A DNA stretch of 64,000 nt from the NCBI RefSeq assembly GCF_041052385.1, contig NZ_CP163439.1, forward strand, positions 3,771,001 to 3,835,000, read 5' to 3'. Shown one piece after another: positions 45,400 to 54,791 of the stretch; positions within the stretch are counted from its first letter, which is position 1; every line of letters begins with the position of its first letter. Made by a program: the position numbers and the translations under genes. The notes under the pieces are model-generated. The model saw only the letters and a list, made by a program, of their open reading frames with translations. It did not search any database and was not told the DNA's origin. Origin of the DNA: Streptomyces sp. R28. GTDB taxonomy: Bacteria > Actinomycetota > Actinomycetes > Streptomycetales > Streptomycetaceae.

Positions 45400-46844
45400 G
45401 CCACTCCACCCTGCTCCTCATAGCCGCCGCAGGCGTCGCCACCCTCCTGCTCCTCATCCTGCGCGCCAAGGTCCAGCCCTTCGTCGCCCTGGTCGTCGTG
45501 TCCATCGGCGTCGCCCTCGCCGCCGGTGTCCCGGCCGCCGACCTGGTGAAGACCATCGAGGAGGGCATGGGCTCCACCCTCGGCCACATCGCCACGATCA
45601 TCGCCCTGGGCGCCATGATCGGCCGAATCATCGAACTCTCCGGCGGCGCCGCGTCGTTCGCGCACTCCCTCATCGACCGGTTCGGCTCCAACCGCACCCC
45701 GCTCGCGCTCACGGTCGCCGGCTTCGTCCTCGGCATCCCGGTCTTCTTCGAGGTCGGCCTGATCATCCTGATGCCGATCGCGTACGGCGTCGCCCGCGCC
45801 TCCCGCAAACCGCTGCTCGTCCACGCCCTCCCGATGGGCGCGGCCATGCTCACCGTGCACGCCTTCCTGCCCCCGCACCCCGGCGCGGTCGCCGTCACCC
45901 AGGCCATCGGCGCCGACCAGGGCCTGGTCCTCCTCCTGGGCATCCCGCTCACCGCGGTCGTGATCCTGCTCGGGTACCTGATCTCCCGCCGTATGACCCG
46001 CCGCGCGTACCCGATGGACCCGGCCGTGCACGCGGAGGTCTACGGCGAGGAGCCCACCTCCCCCGAGGCATCCTCGACTCCCGCCATTCCTACGGCAGAT
46101 GACGGCCACGGCACCGCCGTGCTCACCAAGTCCGCGCGGACGACGACCACGGCCCCGGACCCGGCCCTGCGGCCGCCCTCCTTCGGCATGGTCCTCGCCC
46201 TGATCGTCGCCCCGATCCTGCTGATCCTGGCCGGCACCCTCGGTCAGAACCTCCTAGCCGAAGGCTCGACCTTCCGCGCCGTCCTCACCGTTCTCGGCGC
46301 CCCGATGGTCGCCCTGCTCATCGACGTGGCGCTGTGCGCCTGGCTCCTCGGTGCCCGCCGCGGCTGGGACCGTACGCACATCGCGAACGTGATGGGCTCA
46401 GCCCTCCCCTCCGTCGCGATGGTGATCCTCGTGGCGGGCGCGGGCGGCGTCTTCGGCAAGGTGCTGGTGGCGAGCGGCATCGGCGACGCGATCGCCGACG
46501 TCCTGGACAGGACCGGTCTCCCGGCGCTCTTCCTGGCCTTCCTGACGGCGCTGGCCCTGCGCGCCGCCCAGGGCTCGACGACGGTGGCCCTGATCACGAC
46601 GGCGGGCATCCTCACGCCGCTGCTCCAGCGCGCCGACCTGTCGACCGCCCAGCTCTCCCTGGTCGCGCTGGCGATGGGCGCGGGCGGGCTGGCCGTCTCG
46701 CACATCAACGACGCGGGCTACTGGATGTTCACCAAGCTGGCCGGCCTCGACGTGGCGAGCGGCCTGCGCACCTGGACGGTCCTGACGACCGCGATGGGCA
46801 TCATCGGCTTCGGTCTGACGGCCGCGCTGTGGCCCCTGGTGTGA
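45396..46844 (+). CDS. GntP-family sugar-acid permease
   Basis: A 482-residue membrane protein with about 12-14 helices, of the gluconate/H+ symporter (GntP) family. Typical segments are LGHIATIIALGAMIGRIIELSGGA, VPVFFE-like GIPVFFEVGLIILMPI, and HAFLPPHPGAVA. A long cytoplasmic loop (about 205-260) is hydrophilic. It starts 4 bases before the dehydrogenase stop, so it belongs to the same operon and imports the acid the two enzymes act on. Confidence 0.92.
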   Translation: MSHSTLLLIAAAGVATLLLLILRAKVQPFVALVVVSIGVALAAGVPAADLVKTIEEGMGSTLGHIATIIALGAMIGRIIELSGGAASFAHSLIDRFGSNRTPLALTVAGFVLGIPVFFEVGLIILMPIAYGVARASRKPLLVHALPMGAAMLTVHAFLPPHPGAVAVTQAIGADQGLVLLLGIPLTAVVILLGYLISRRMTRRAYPMDPAVHAEVYGEEPTSPEASSTPAIPTADDGHGTAVLTKSARTTTTAPDPALRPPSFGMVLALIVAPILLILAGTLGQNLLAEGSTFRAVLTVLGAPMVALLIDVALCAWLLGARRGWDRTHIANVMGSALPSVAMVILVAGAGGVFGKVLVASGIGDAIADVLDRTGLPALFLAFLTALALRAAQGSTTVALITTAGILTPLLQRADLSTAQLSLVALAMGAGGLAVSHINDAGYWMFTKLAGLDVASGLRTWTVLTTAMGIIGFGLTAALWPLV

Positions 46845-46850
46845 CCGGCG

Positions 46851-47519
46851 TCAGCGCACGCTGACGTCCAACGCCCCAAGTCCCGCACGCCGTACGGCAA
46901 TCGACCCGTACGGCGTGCGCAGCCGTAGCCACGCACCGGACGCGAGCAACGCCGGATCCCCGGTGGCCCGCAGGAATCCCAGCGACTGGGCCGCGTGCAC
47001 CGCCCGCACCGGCAGCTGCGTGTCCCCGACGGTCCGGGACCAGATCTCCCGTCCGATCCGGTCGAGTTCGGCACGCGTACGCCGCTCGGGCTCCAACTCC
47101 TGGGTACGGGACCGGAATTCGGTGACTCCCGCGCCGACCATCGCCAGCAGCTCATCCGGCGCGGGCAGCCCCCGCACCGGCAGCCAGCCGCCGCGCGGCG
47201 GAAGCACCCCGGCCCAGGGCGGACCCGTGACGGCCGCCGGAACGACAGCTGTGGCCGCTGCCTCGTCGACGGACTCCAGCAGCTCGCCGGCGGACACGGT
47301 CACGTCCAGCGTGACGTCGAGCCCGTTCTCGTACGGCTTCGCCAGCCGCACCGCGCGGATGGCCAGTACCTCGAAGGACGGCGGCCGTCCGAAGACGGCG
47401 AGCGCGGTGCCGGCCGCCTGCAGGCGCACCGCGGCTGAACGATCGTAGTGGAGCAGCCGGGAGAGGAAGGCCGCGAGATCCGCCGCCTCCCCCTCGTCGG
47501 CGAGATGGAGCACCGTCAT
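46851..47519 (-). CDS. Conserved actinobacterial protein, function unknown
   Basis: A 222-residue soluble, Ala/Leu/Arg-rich protein. No domain or motif was recognised, and no signal or membrane segment is present. Its ATG overlaps the stop of the thioesterase gene by 4 bases, so the two share an operon. It is convergent with the permease gene only six bases away. Confidence 0.8.
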   Translation of the reverse strand: MTVLHLADEGEAADLAAFLSRLLHYDRSAAVRLQAAGTALAVFGRPPSFEVLAIRAVRLAKPYENGLDVTLDVTVSAGELLESVDEAAATAVVPAAVTGPPWAGVLPPRGGWLPVRGLPAPDELLAMVGAGVTEFRSRTQELEPERRTRAELDRIGREIWSRTVGDTQLPVRAVHAAQSLGFLRATGDPALLASGAWLRLRTPYGSIAVRRAGLGALDVSVR

Positions 47520-47935
47520 GCGGCGACGGCCTCCTCCTCGTCGGCCGCGTCATCCATGTACTCCCGGAGGAACTCCTTCTCCTCCGCGGTGATCCGGCGC
47601 GGCCGTTGCGCCTCGAAGTCGAACGGCACGACCACCGTCGAGGCCCGGACGTAGACCGCGTCGTCGTCCTTCACCTCGCAGGTGATGGTGAAGGACGCGG
47701 CCCTGATCTCGGTGATCCACAGCTCTATGTCCACCGGGTGGTGCCGGTGCACGAGCTGCCGCTTGTAGTCGATCTCGTGGCGCGCCACCACCGACCCCTG
47801 CTTGAAGTCCTTCTCCGGACGGAACAGGAAGTCGATACGGGCTTCCTCCAGGTAGCGGACGAAGACCGCGTTGTTGACATGTCCGTATGCGTCCATGTCG
47901 GACCAGCGCAGGGGGCAGCGGTAGATGTGGCGCAA
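47516..47935 (-). CDS. Acyl-CoA thioesterase (hot-dog fold)
   Basis: A 139-residue protein of the 4-hydroxybenzoyl-CoA thioesterase/YbgC group. The signature RWSDMDAYGHVNNAVFVRYLEEARIDFL contains the catalytic Asp. It would release CoA from acyl or aryl thioesters. The start is a TTG at 47935 because the conserved RHIYRCPLRWSD segment must be included; an ATG at 47893 would cut it off. The acidic C-terminus is not conserved in the family. It is downstream of ettA on the same strand. Confidence 0.87.
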   Translation of the reverse strand: MRHIYRCPLRWSDMDAYGHVNNAVFVRYLEEARIDFLFRPEKDFKQGSVVARHEIDYKRQLVHRHHPVDIELWITEIRAASFTITCEVKDDDAVYVRASTVVVPFDFEAQRPRRITAEEKEFLREYMDDAADEEEAVAA

Positions 47936-47941
47936 GATCGA

Positions 47942-49605
<1,664 letters not shown>

Positions 49606-49810
49606 GAGAAACCGTCCGGCAGCTTGAAATCAGGCAGTGGGCAGATACACCCCATCTTGCCGGATCGCCACCCCTGGGGGGAAACGGGTATGGGCGGGGG
49701 GCGCTGACCTGGGGGTTCCCTGTTGGCAGCTCTGGCTCGGCTGTCAATGTCGGTCGCCGTCGGTCGGCCTCGGGCACCCTCGCACGGCCCAGAGACGGCC
49801 CAAGAAATGA

Positions 49811-50107
49811 TCACTCGGCAGCCCGCCACTCATCCAGCTTGACCCTCACCTGATGATTGCGGCCGTGCCAGAAGACCTCCCCCTCTACGGAGGTCCCAAG
49901 AGCAGGCAGCTCCATCCCTAGTGGCATGGCCGTGATCTCGGCCAGCGCCACGGCGTCGGACACACCTTCGATACGTATGAAGACACCAAAGGGCTGGCGG
50001 CCAATGACCTCTCCAGTTATGTGGGTCCCACTGGTAGAGCTCCGATGGTCGCCGCCCAGCTCCCGATAACTACGTCTGCATCCGGCAGGTCCGGGCCCGT
50101 GGGCCAC
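49811..50107 (-). CDS. Small S1-like RNA-binding domain protein
   Basis: A 98-codon frame (GTG at 50107). Residues about 28-95 have the S1 fold pattern: GTHITGEVIGRQPFGVFIRIEGVSD, then ALAEITAMP and a C-terminal VRVKLDEW strand. The first 25 residues are Arg/Gly-rich and not protein-like. In the +1 frame an alternative ATG product (MDEYAWPTGPDLPDADVV) runs in from upstream and stops at about 50017, so the true start or a frameshift is uncertain. The 205-base gap to ettA holds no recognised feature. It may be the first gene of the integrated element. Confidence 0.55.
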   Translation of the reverse strand: MAHGPGPAGCRRSYRELGGDHRSSTSGTHITGEVIGRQPFGVFIRIEGVSDAVALAEITAMPLGMELPALGTSVEGEVFWHGRNHQVRVKLDEWRAAE

Positions 50108-50284
50108 GCGTACTCATCCATCAACAGGTCATGATGCAGTGAGCGACAGGGGCTCAGAAGGCGCTTGGTGCATCTCGTGTCGCGCCCTCTCTGACCTGGT
50201 TCTCTTCTCGCGCTGGGTGTCTCGTTGACCGGCCTTCGGCACGCATTCGACACCGGCAGGGTTCGACCCGGGTCAGGTCCAGGG

Positions 50285-51043
50285 CTAGTGACGGTTGATC
50301 GGGATCTCGTAGACGATCTCGCAATGAGCGGCGGGCACCACGATGTCTGCCGTCTCCACCGGCCGCCCCTCGTCGCTGTAGTACGTCCGCCGGATGTGCG
50401 TGACAAGGGCGGCCTTCTGGATACCAAGAAGTGACGCCTCCTCGGCGGTCGCCTGCCTCGGCTCCGGCTGCTCCACAGCATGGCTGACGGTGACGCCGAT
50501 TGCGGCCATGCGGTTCACGACCCCCGCACCGGCGTGGGGACCTCCCTCAGGGAGAACTACGAGCGTGCCGGCGATGAGGTCGTACGGTTCCCAACTCGTC
50601 GACAACTGCACCGGCCTGCCGTCGGCCAGGAATTCGTACGCCGTACGGACGCACAGGTCGCCCTCGGTGATGCCAAGCCGCGCAGCGATATCCGCCGGAG
50701 CCGGCACCTTGGCCTCGGTTCGACTCTCCCAATCCCCTTGCCTGCCCACGGCCTTCATATCCGCCCGGAACGGTGACGCCTCGGGCCGCTCTCGCGCCGA
50801 CGAACGGACGACCCGGACCCGTTGACGGGGCTCGGCGACGTAAGTGCCCGATCCGGCGCGGCCCTCCAGCACGCCCTGGGAGATCAGCAACTCCTGCGCC
50901 CGCCGGACCACGTTCTCGCCCACGCCGTACTCCTGGCCGATCTGGGCGCGGGACGGCAGACGGGCCCCGGGTTCCCACACATGCTCCGCGATCCGCCGCC
51001 GGAGTTCGTCAGCGATACGGAGATAGGGCGGCTGCTCAGGCAT
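50285..51043 (-). CDS. GntR-family regulator (HutC/UTRA subfamily)
   Basis: A 252-residue regulator. HTH: LPSRAQIGQEYGVGENVVRRAQELLISQGVLEGRAGSGTYV. UTRA ligand domain from about 95 (ITEGDLCVRTAYEFLADGRPVQLSTSWEP ... TYYSDEGRPVETADIVVPA). It is divergent from a group of small genes, with two palindromes between them. GntR regulators in this position are common in pSAM2-like elements. The 177-base gap on its left shows no gene. Confidence 0.9.
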   Translation of the reverse strand: MPEQPPYLRIADELRRRIAEHVWEPGARLPSRAQIGQEYGVGENVVRRAQELLISQGVLEGRAGSGTYVAEPRQRVRVVRSSARERPEASPFRADMKAVGRQGDWESRTEAKVPAPADIAARLGITEGDLCVRTAYEFLADGRPVQLSTSWEPYDLIAGTLVVLPEGGPHAGAGVVNRMAAIGVTVSHAVEQPEPRQATAEEASLLGIQKAALVTHIRRTYYSDEGRPVETADIVVPAAHCEIVYEIPINRH

Positions 51044-51052
51044 ATGGAAAAT

Positions 51053-51083
51053 CTAGTCCACTAGCTCTAATCTAGTTAACTAG
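51053..51083. promoter_or_regulatory. Paired palindromic operators of the GntR regulator
   Basis: CTAGTCCACTAG (51053-51064, imperfect centre) and CTAGTTAACTAG (51072-51083, perfect) lie 19 bases apart centre to centre, nearly two helical turns. They stand just upstream of the GntR start and ahead of the divergent small-gene group. The gap region is AT-rich compared with its surroundings. Confidence 0.75.
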
Positions 51084-51122
51084 CTTCACTCAAAGTGATC
51101 GCTGGTTAACGGAGGCTGCCCT

Positions 51123-51401
51123 GTGCCCGCTTCGGGAGTTAGCGCGGCGGCCATCGCTGCCCGGCTGTCCGACATCGGACTTCCCGCGCGCGTGGAGGAG
51201 CACGTCCGGTACGCGTCGATCCAAGCGGAGGTGCCGGAGTCGCTCTCCGCCGACTTATGGCGGGAGGTCCTGGAAGTGGTGGCCGAGGCCGATCGGTTCG
51301 GGCTCCTCGCCACCAGCCTGAACGACCGCACCCTCTGGGCGGTCGTACACAAAGCGGTCCCCACGACAGGCGATGTCGGGGGACCGAGCCATCAGCGATA
51401 G
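51123..51401 (+). CDS. Small conserved-type protein of the element
   Basis: A 92-residue soluble protein with no recognised domain. It is helical by composition (EVPESLSADLWREVLEVVAEADRFG). The GTG start has GGAGG seven bases upstream. It is the first of a run of overlapping or closely spaced small genes under the paired palindromes. Confidence 0.65.
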   Translation: MPASGVSAAAIAARLSDIGLPARVEEHVRYASIQAEVPESLSADLWREVLEVVAEADRFGLLATSLNDRTLWAVVHKAVPTTGDVGGPSHQR

Positions 51402-51413
51402 GAGCTGAGCAGC

Positions 51414-51725
51414 ATGCTCAACCGTATCCGCCGTGCCGTCTCGCTTGCCAGAGCGCGGTACTTCCCCCGGGGCAGGCACCGCCGTTCCTTACGGCCGTCC
51501 CGGCCGATGGCCGCCCTCGTTGTCTCGGCGCCCGCTGACTCGTTGACGATCGTCCTGGGCCGGGCTCCCGATACCGCGAACCACCGTCACCCGCTCGCGG
51601 GGGAGGAAAACGCGCTCGTCCGCCCGTACATGCTGGCTTGGGAGCGACGAGCACGGCCGCGCAGGGTGGTAGTCGCTTCCCACTTGCCTGCTGAGGCCTG
51701 GTCGTCCCTCGCGGGGGTCCGCTGA
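51414..51725 (+). CDS. Small basic protein of the element
   Basis: A 103-residue Arg-rich protein without a recognised domain; the N-terminus (RIRRAVSLARARY) is a basic helix. AGGAG precedes the ATG by nine bases. Its TGA overlaps the next ATG. Confidence 0.6.
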   Translation: MLNRIRRAVSLARARYFPRGRHRRSLRPSRPMAALVVSAPADSLTIVLGRAPDTANHRHPLAGEENALVRPYMLAWERRARPRRVVVASHLPAEAWSSLAGVR

Positions 51726-51928
51726 TGCCGGCTCGCCAACAGCCCCACACCGCCGAAGTCTCGGCCGTTCCCTACCAGTCGACCGCCTGCCGTATCGGCA
51801 CACACCATGCTTGCGCAGAGTCGTCCCCGGTCCCCGCACCGGTCGACCTGCCGATTGTCTACGAGACATGCGCCTGTTCGTGTCACTCGGCGTCCCACCA
51901 CTCCACGCCCACGGAGGCAGAACGGTGA
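51725..51928 (+). CDS. Small Cys/His-rich peptide
   Basis: A 67-residue protein. Its middle and end hold Cys and His in metal-site-like spacing: CRIGTHHAC and CACSCHSASHH. A zinc-binding role is plausible but the pattern matches no named family. Start overlaps the previous stop (ATGA context) and the stop overlaps the next GTG. Confidence 0.55.
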   Translation: MPARQQPHTAEVSAVPYQSTACRIGTHHACAESSPVPAPVDLPIVYETCACSCHSASHHSTPTEAER

Positions 51929-52149
51929 GCGGCTGGGCACCCGGCGGCGCGCTGGCATCCAACGTCGAGGTCACCGCGACCACCGTGCAGCGGGGCGACA
52001 TCATCCAACTCGGCGGCCAGGCGTGCCGGGTGAGCGACCTCTTCCAGCTCCCCCAAGGCGGCAAGCAACTCCTCTTCGAGTCGGGCGAGCTGCTGACCAT
52101 GCACGCGCGAACCCGGCTCGCTGCCGTTCGCATGCAGAGAAGGCGGTGA
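51925..52149 (+). CDS. Small protein of the element
   Basis: A 74-residue protein (GTG start, CGGAGG box upstream). VTATTVQRGDIIQLGGQACRVSDLFQLP looks like a small beta-barrel, similar to a minor nucleic-acid-binding fold. Its stop overlaps the GntR gene start. No confident family. Confidence 0.6.
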   Translation: MSGWAPGGALASNVEVTATTVQRGDIIQLGGQACRVSDLFQLPQGGKQLLFESGELLTMHARTRLAAVRMQRRR

Positions 52150-52889
52150 TCCGGTCCGTGCCCTCACGCCATCACGAGATCGCCGACGATCTCAGGCATC
52201 AGATCACGACAGGCGACATCAAGCCCGGCGACCGCCTCCCGTCCGAGGCCGGCCTCGCCGACCGATACAAGGTCAGCACGGTGACATTGCGGAGGGCCCT
52301 CGCGGTCCTCCAGGGCGAAGGCCTCGTCGAGAAGATCCACGGCAAGGGCAACTTCGTCCGCCGTCCACCGCGGAAGATCGTGTACGTCGGGGGATGGGGA
52401 ACGCTGGACCCGTGGACTGCCGCCGAAACGGCCCTGCATGTCACGGTTCGCACCACCACGGTTCCGGCAGAGGGGCATCTGACGACCTTGCTGAAGGTGC
52501 CGACAGGCAGCCCTCTCGCCGAGTTCTTCTGCATCAGCCACGAGGGAGAGTCACCGCACGGGCTGGCCCGCATCTACATCCCGCGCGACCTGGCACCTGC
52601 CGGAGTGCTGGGCGACGAGTCCTCGTGGCGGGAGACAGCTACGCGATTTGCCGTCCTGAGCCCGCCGCCGGCAACTGTCCGGGAGACGGTAAGTGCCCGC
52701 CCACCGAAACCGGACGAAGCCTCGGTCCTCCGGCTCTGCTCCGCCGTGGCAGTCCTCGCCGTCACACGCGTCGCGACCGACGCCAACGGGCGAGTCGTCG
52801 AGGCCGCGCTTCTGGTGTTCCCCGGGGATCGCGTCGACGCGGTCTTCACCATCCACCACCTGACCGATGAGAGGCAGACGCAAGGATGA
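52146..52889 (+). CDS. GntR-family regulator (UTRA-like)
   Basis: A 247-residue regulator with an HTH (LPSEAGLADRYKVSTVTLRRALAVLQGEGLVEKIHGKGNFV) and a C-terminal UTRA-like ligand domain. It is the second GntR in this region but is part of the small-gene operon, so it may act on a different promoter from the divergent one. GTG 52146 overlaps the previous stop; GTG 52158 is an alternative. Confidence 0.87.
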   Translation: MIRSVPSRHHEIADDLRHQITTGDIKPGDRLPSEAGLADRYKVSTVTLRRALAVLQGEGLVEKIHGKGNFVRRPPRKIVYVGGWGTLDPWTAAETALHVTVRTTTVPAEGHLTTLLKVPTGSPLAEFFCISHEGESPHGLARIYIPRDLAPAGVLGDESSWRETATRFAVLSPPPATVRETVSARPPKPDEASVLRLCSAVAVLAVTRVATDANGRVVEAALLVFPGDRVDAVFTIHHLTDERQTQG

Positions 52890-53188
52890 CGGCACCGAAC
52901 AGACTGCGACTCCTCCCATGGTCGGGGCCGGAGGGCAAGCCCTGCTATCTGAGCACCGACGACGGGGAGGGCTACATGTCCCGCCTGGCGGACAACATCG
53001 AGGCCGCGCAACTGGGAACGGCCGCCGAGCTGCTGGAGCGAGCGTCGAACAAGCTCGACGACCAGGGCACGGGCTCGGAGGACATGCGACGGCTGGCCAA
53101 GGACCTGACCGGGGCCTTGCGCGATGTGCTCCGCGTTGCGACCAGCCGCGGTGGCCTCCTAGCGGTGAGCGATCCTCATTGCCCCTGA
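52886..53188 (+). CDS. Small protein at the end of the operon
   Basis: A 100-residue helical protein (ADNIEAAQLGTAAELLERASNKLDD, LAKDLTGALRDVLRVA). ATG overlaps the GntR stop (ATGA). No domain recognised. A strong hairpin terminator follows within 50 bases. Confidence 0.65.
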   Translation: MTAPNRLRLLPWSGPEGKPCYLSTDDGEGYMSRLADNIEAAQLGTAAELLERASNKLDDQGTGSEDMRRLAKDLTGALRDVLRVATSRGGLLAVSDPHCP

Positions 53189-53235
53189 AAGGAGACGGCC
53201 GCGTTAAGTGGCCGGCAACGACCTTTCGTTCCCCG

Positions 53236-53279
53236 ACGGGGAGAGGAACCCGGTTTCGCACCGGGGCTCCTCTCCCCGT
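53236..53279 (+). terminator. Strong terminator after the small-gene operon
   Basis: A 12-bp outer stem (ACGGGGAGAGGA at 53236-53247 with its complement at 53268-53279) and an inner CCCGGT/ACCGGG stem form one long hairpin followed by TTT. It closes the operon that starts at 51123. Confidence 0.85.
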
Positions 53280-54083
53280 TTCCCTGTGCTTACGCCGAGA
53301 GGGGCACCTTCAGAACGCTCGACCGACGTGAGGTGGCTCGCCCCAGCCCAACATGGCGGTCCTCGGCGCGGACGACCGGTCGGGCCCTCCGCAGCCGCGT
53401 ACTGCCGTGCCACCACCGCACTAGGAGTTCGATCCGATTCTGCTCCGGCTGCTGCCGTCGACCTGTGCGAGGGCCGGACAGAGATGCTGGCGTGCGCCCC
53501 TGCCTGGCGTCGTTGATGTCAGCCGTGGATGTCAGAAACCTTCTGATCCGTGGCTCTACAGAGATCGGCCAACGAGGGGGATAGAGGCCACTGGCAGGTC
53601 CCTCAGAGTGCCTGGCGGAAGCTGGGGATGCTGTATCGCAGCCACGGGTGCCAACTGGCCCGAACGACATACTCCCGTCGTGTCAGCTGCGACGCATCCT
53701 CGGGGTCAGAGTCTTCTACACTCTCGCGAGTGAAATGTGACCGACAGCACTTGCGCATATACAGGAAGTTCGTGTATTGCGATCCGATCTAGCCTCAAGT
53801 CATACTGCATCCATCTCGACTGGCGGGCAGTCGGTGTGACGGGGGCCATGGCATGTCTCGGATCTACGAAATACGCACGCCGCAGATTTAGTCCTGATCA
53901 TCTGCGGCTCCCGAGACGTCGCCGACGCGGAAGCACGTCGGCACTCCGAGTGGTAACACCACCGGGCCTTGGGAGCATGTTGCCGCTGCAAGCGGCGCGC
54001 TCCTACAAGACTCTTCGCTGTGAATGCCCCTCACATCGCTTCCAAGGGGCAGGAAACAGTGAAGCCCTGAGAGGCCCGCTCAC
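53280..54083. other. Gene-poor, lower-G+C stretch
   Basis: About 800 bases without a convincing gene. The sequence is visibly less GC-rich than the rest and short open frames lack ribosome-binding sites. It contains a short hairpin (GCCGACG/CGTCGGC near 53918) and one copy of a 28-base motif (53541-53568) that recurs at 54754-54781. It may be decayed mobile DNA. Confidence 0.5.
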
Positions 54084-54290
54084 GTGCATCAAATCCTGGA
54101 ACTGGTCAGCCCTAGGCATCTCCTCACGGCCTTGCGCATCCTTCCCTTGATCATCGTCGTCGTGCTCCTCGCACCAGCCTGGCTCTTTTGGATCTTCCTG
54201 CCTGACGGGCGCCAAAGGCGAGTCATCGACCTCATGAAGCAATTGATCGAGTGGACGAAGGCGACACGGGACGAGCCGCCAGCCCGATGA
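54084..54290 (+). CDS. Small membrane protein
   Basis: A 68-residue protein begun at a GTG. One membrane helix at about 16-39 (LRILPLIIVVVLLAPAWLFWIFL) is followed by a basic amphipathic tail (RQRRVIDLMKQLIEWTKA). No family. It could be a small effector or toxin-like peptide, but the ribosome-binding site is weak. Confidence 0.45.
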   Translation: MHQILELVSPRHLLTALRILPLIIVVVLLAPAWLFWIFLPDGRQRRVIDLMKQLIEWTKATRDEPPAR

Positions 54291-54416
54291 TGCCCGGCGC
54301 CTGTAGGCCACCGGCCAACTGCACCCTCAGCTTGGGAAGCTGCGATCATTTGGAGCGGGTCTAGGCGCTGACCTGGGCTAATGCCTGGGCCTGGGCCTCG
54401 TCTGGCTCAGCTGCTT

Positions 54417-54701
54417 TCACCGTGATTCCCCGCTGTTCCCCGCTCTATCTGGTGCGCTTGTGGTGCGGCCCACCTCCGGCGTGAAGCCGGAAGACCTGCG
54501 TTGCTTCGTCCTCCGCCGGCGTCGGTGCCAGTGGTCCGACAGCTCCCCGGTCGCGATGGAAGCAGCAGTCAACGTGGCACACGTCAGCAAACTCTTGAGG
54601 TCGTTGATGACCAAGCCGATGAAGCGGAGCACGACTGTCGTCATGATCCACCAGACAACAGACCAGGCTGCCCCTTTGATCCGCCTGCTTCTGCCGCTCA
54701 T
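54417..54701 (-). CDS. Possible small membrane protein
   Basis: A 94-codon frame with one strong hydrophobic stretch at about 11-30 (AWSVVWWIMTTVVLRFIGLVI) and a weaker one after it, then a basic C-terminus. It is on the same strand as the STAND operon and just downstream of it. There is no clear ribosome-binding site. The opposite strand is also open, so coding is uncertain. Confidence 0.3.
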   Translation of the reverse strand: MSGRSRRIKGAAWSVVWWIMTTVVLRFIGLVINDLKSLLTCATLTAASIATGELSDHWHRRRRRTKQRRSSGFTPEVGRTTSAPDRAGNSGESR

Positions 54702-54791
54702 AAGCCCTAGGTAGATGGCCTCCGCCCGATGGTCGGGGTGCGCCTGAACGGCATTCTGATCCGTAGCTCTATGTGGATCGGGCAGAGCCAG

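Noticed and set aside
50255..50282. tRNA T-arm-like GGGTTCGACCC
   Set aside because: The 52-62 pair fails, and no acceptor, D or anticodon arm fits around it.
53333..53584. An 83-codon Arg/Ser-rich frame
   Set aside because: No ribosome-binding site, no conserved-looking segment, inside a gene-poor zone.
54384..54404. GCCTGGGCC repeats resembling a stretch in the anti-sigma gene near 1525
   Set aside because: Short, low-complexity GC repeat likely to recur by chance.
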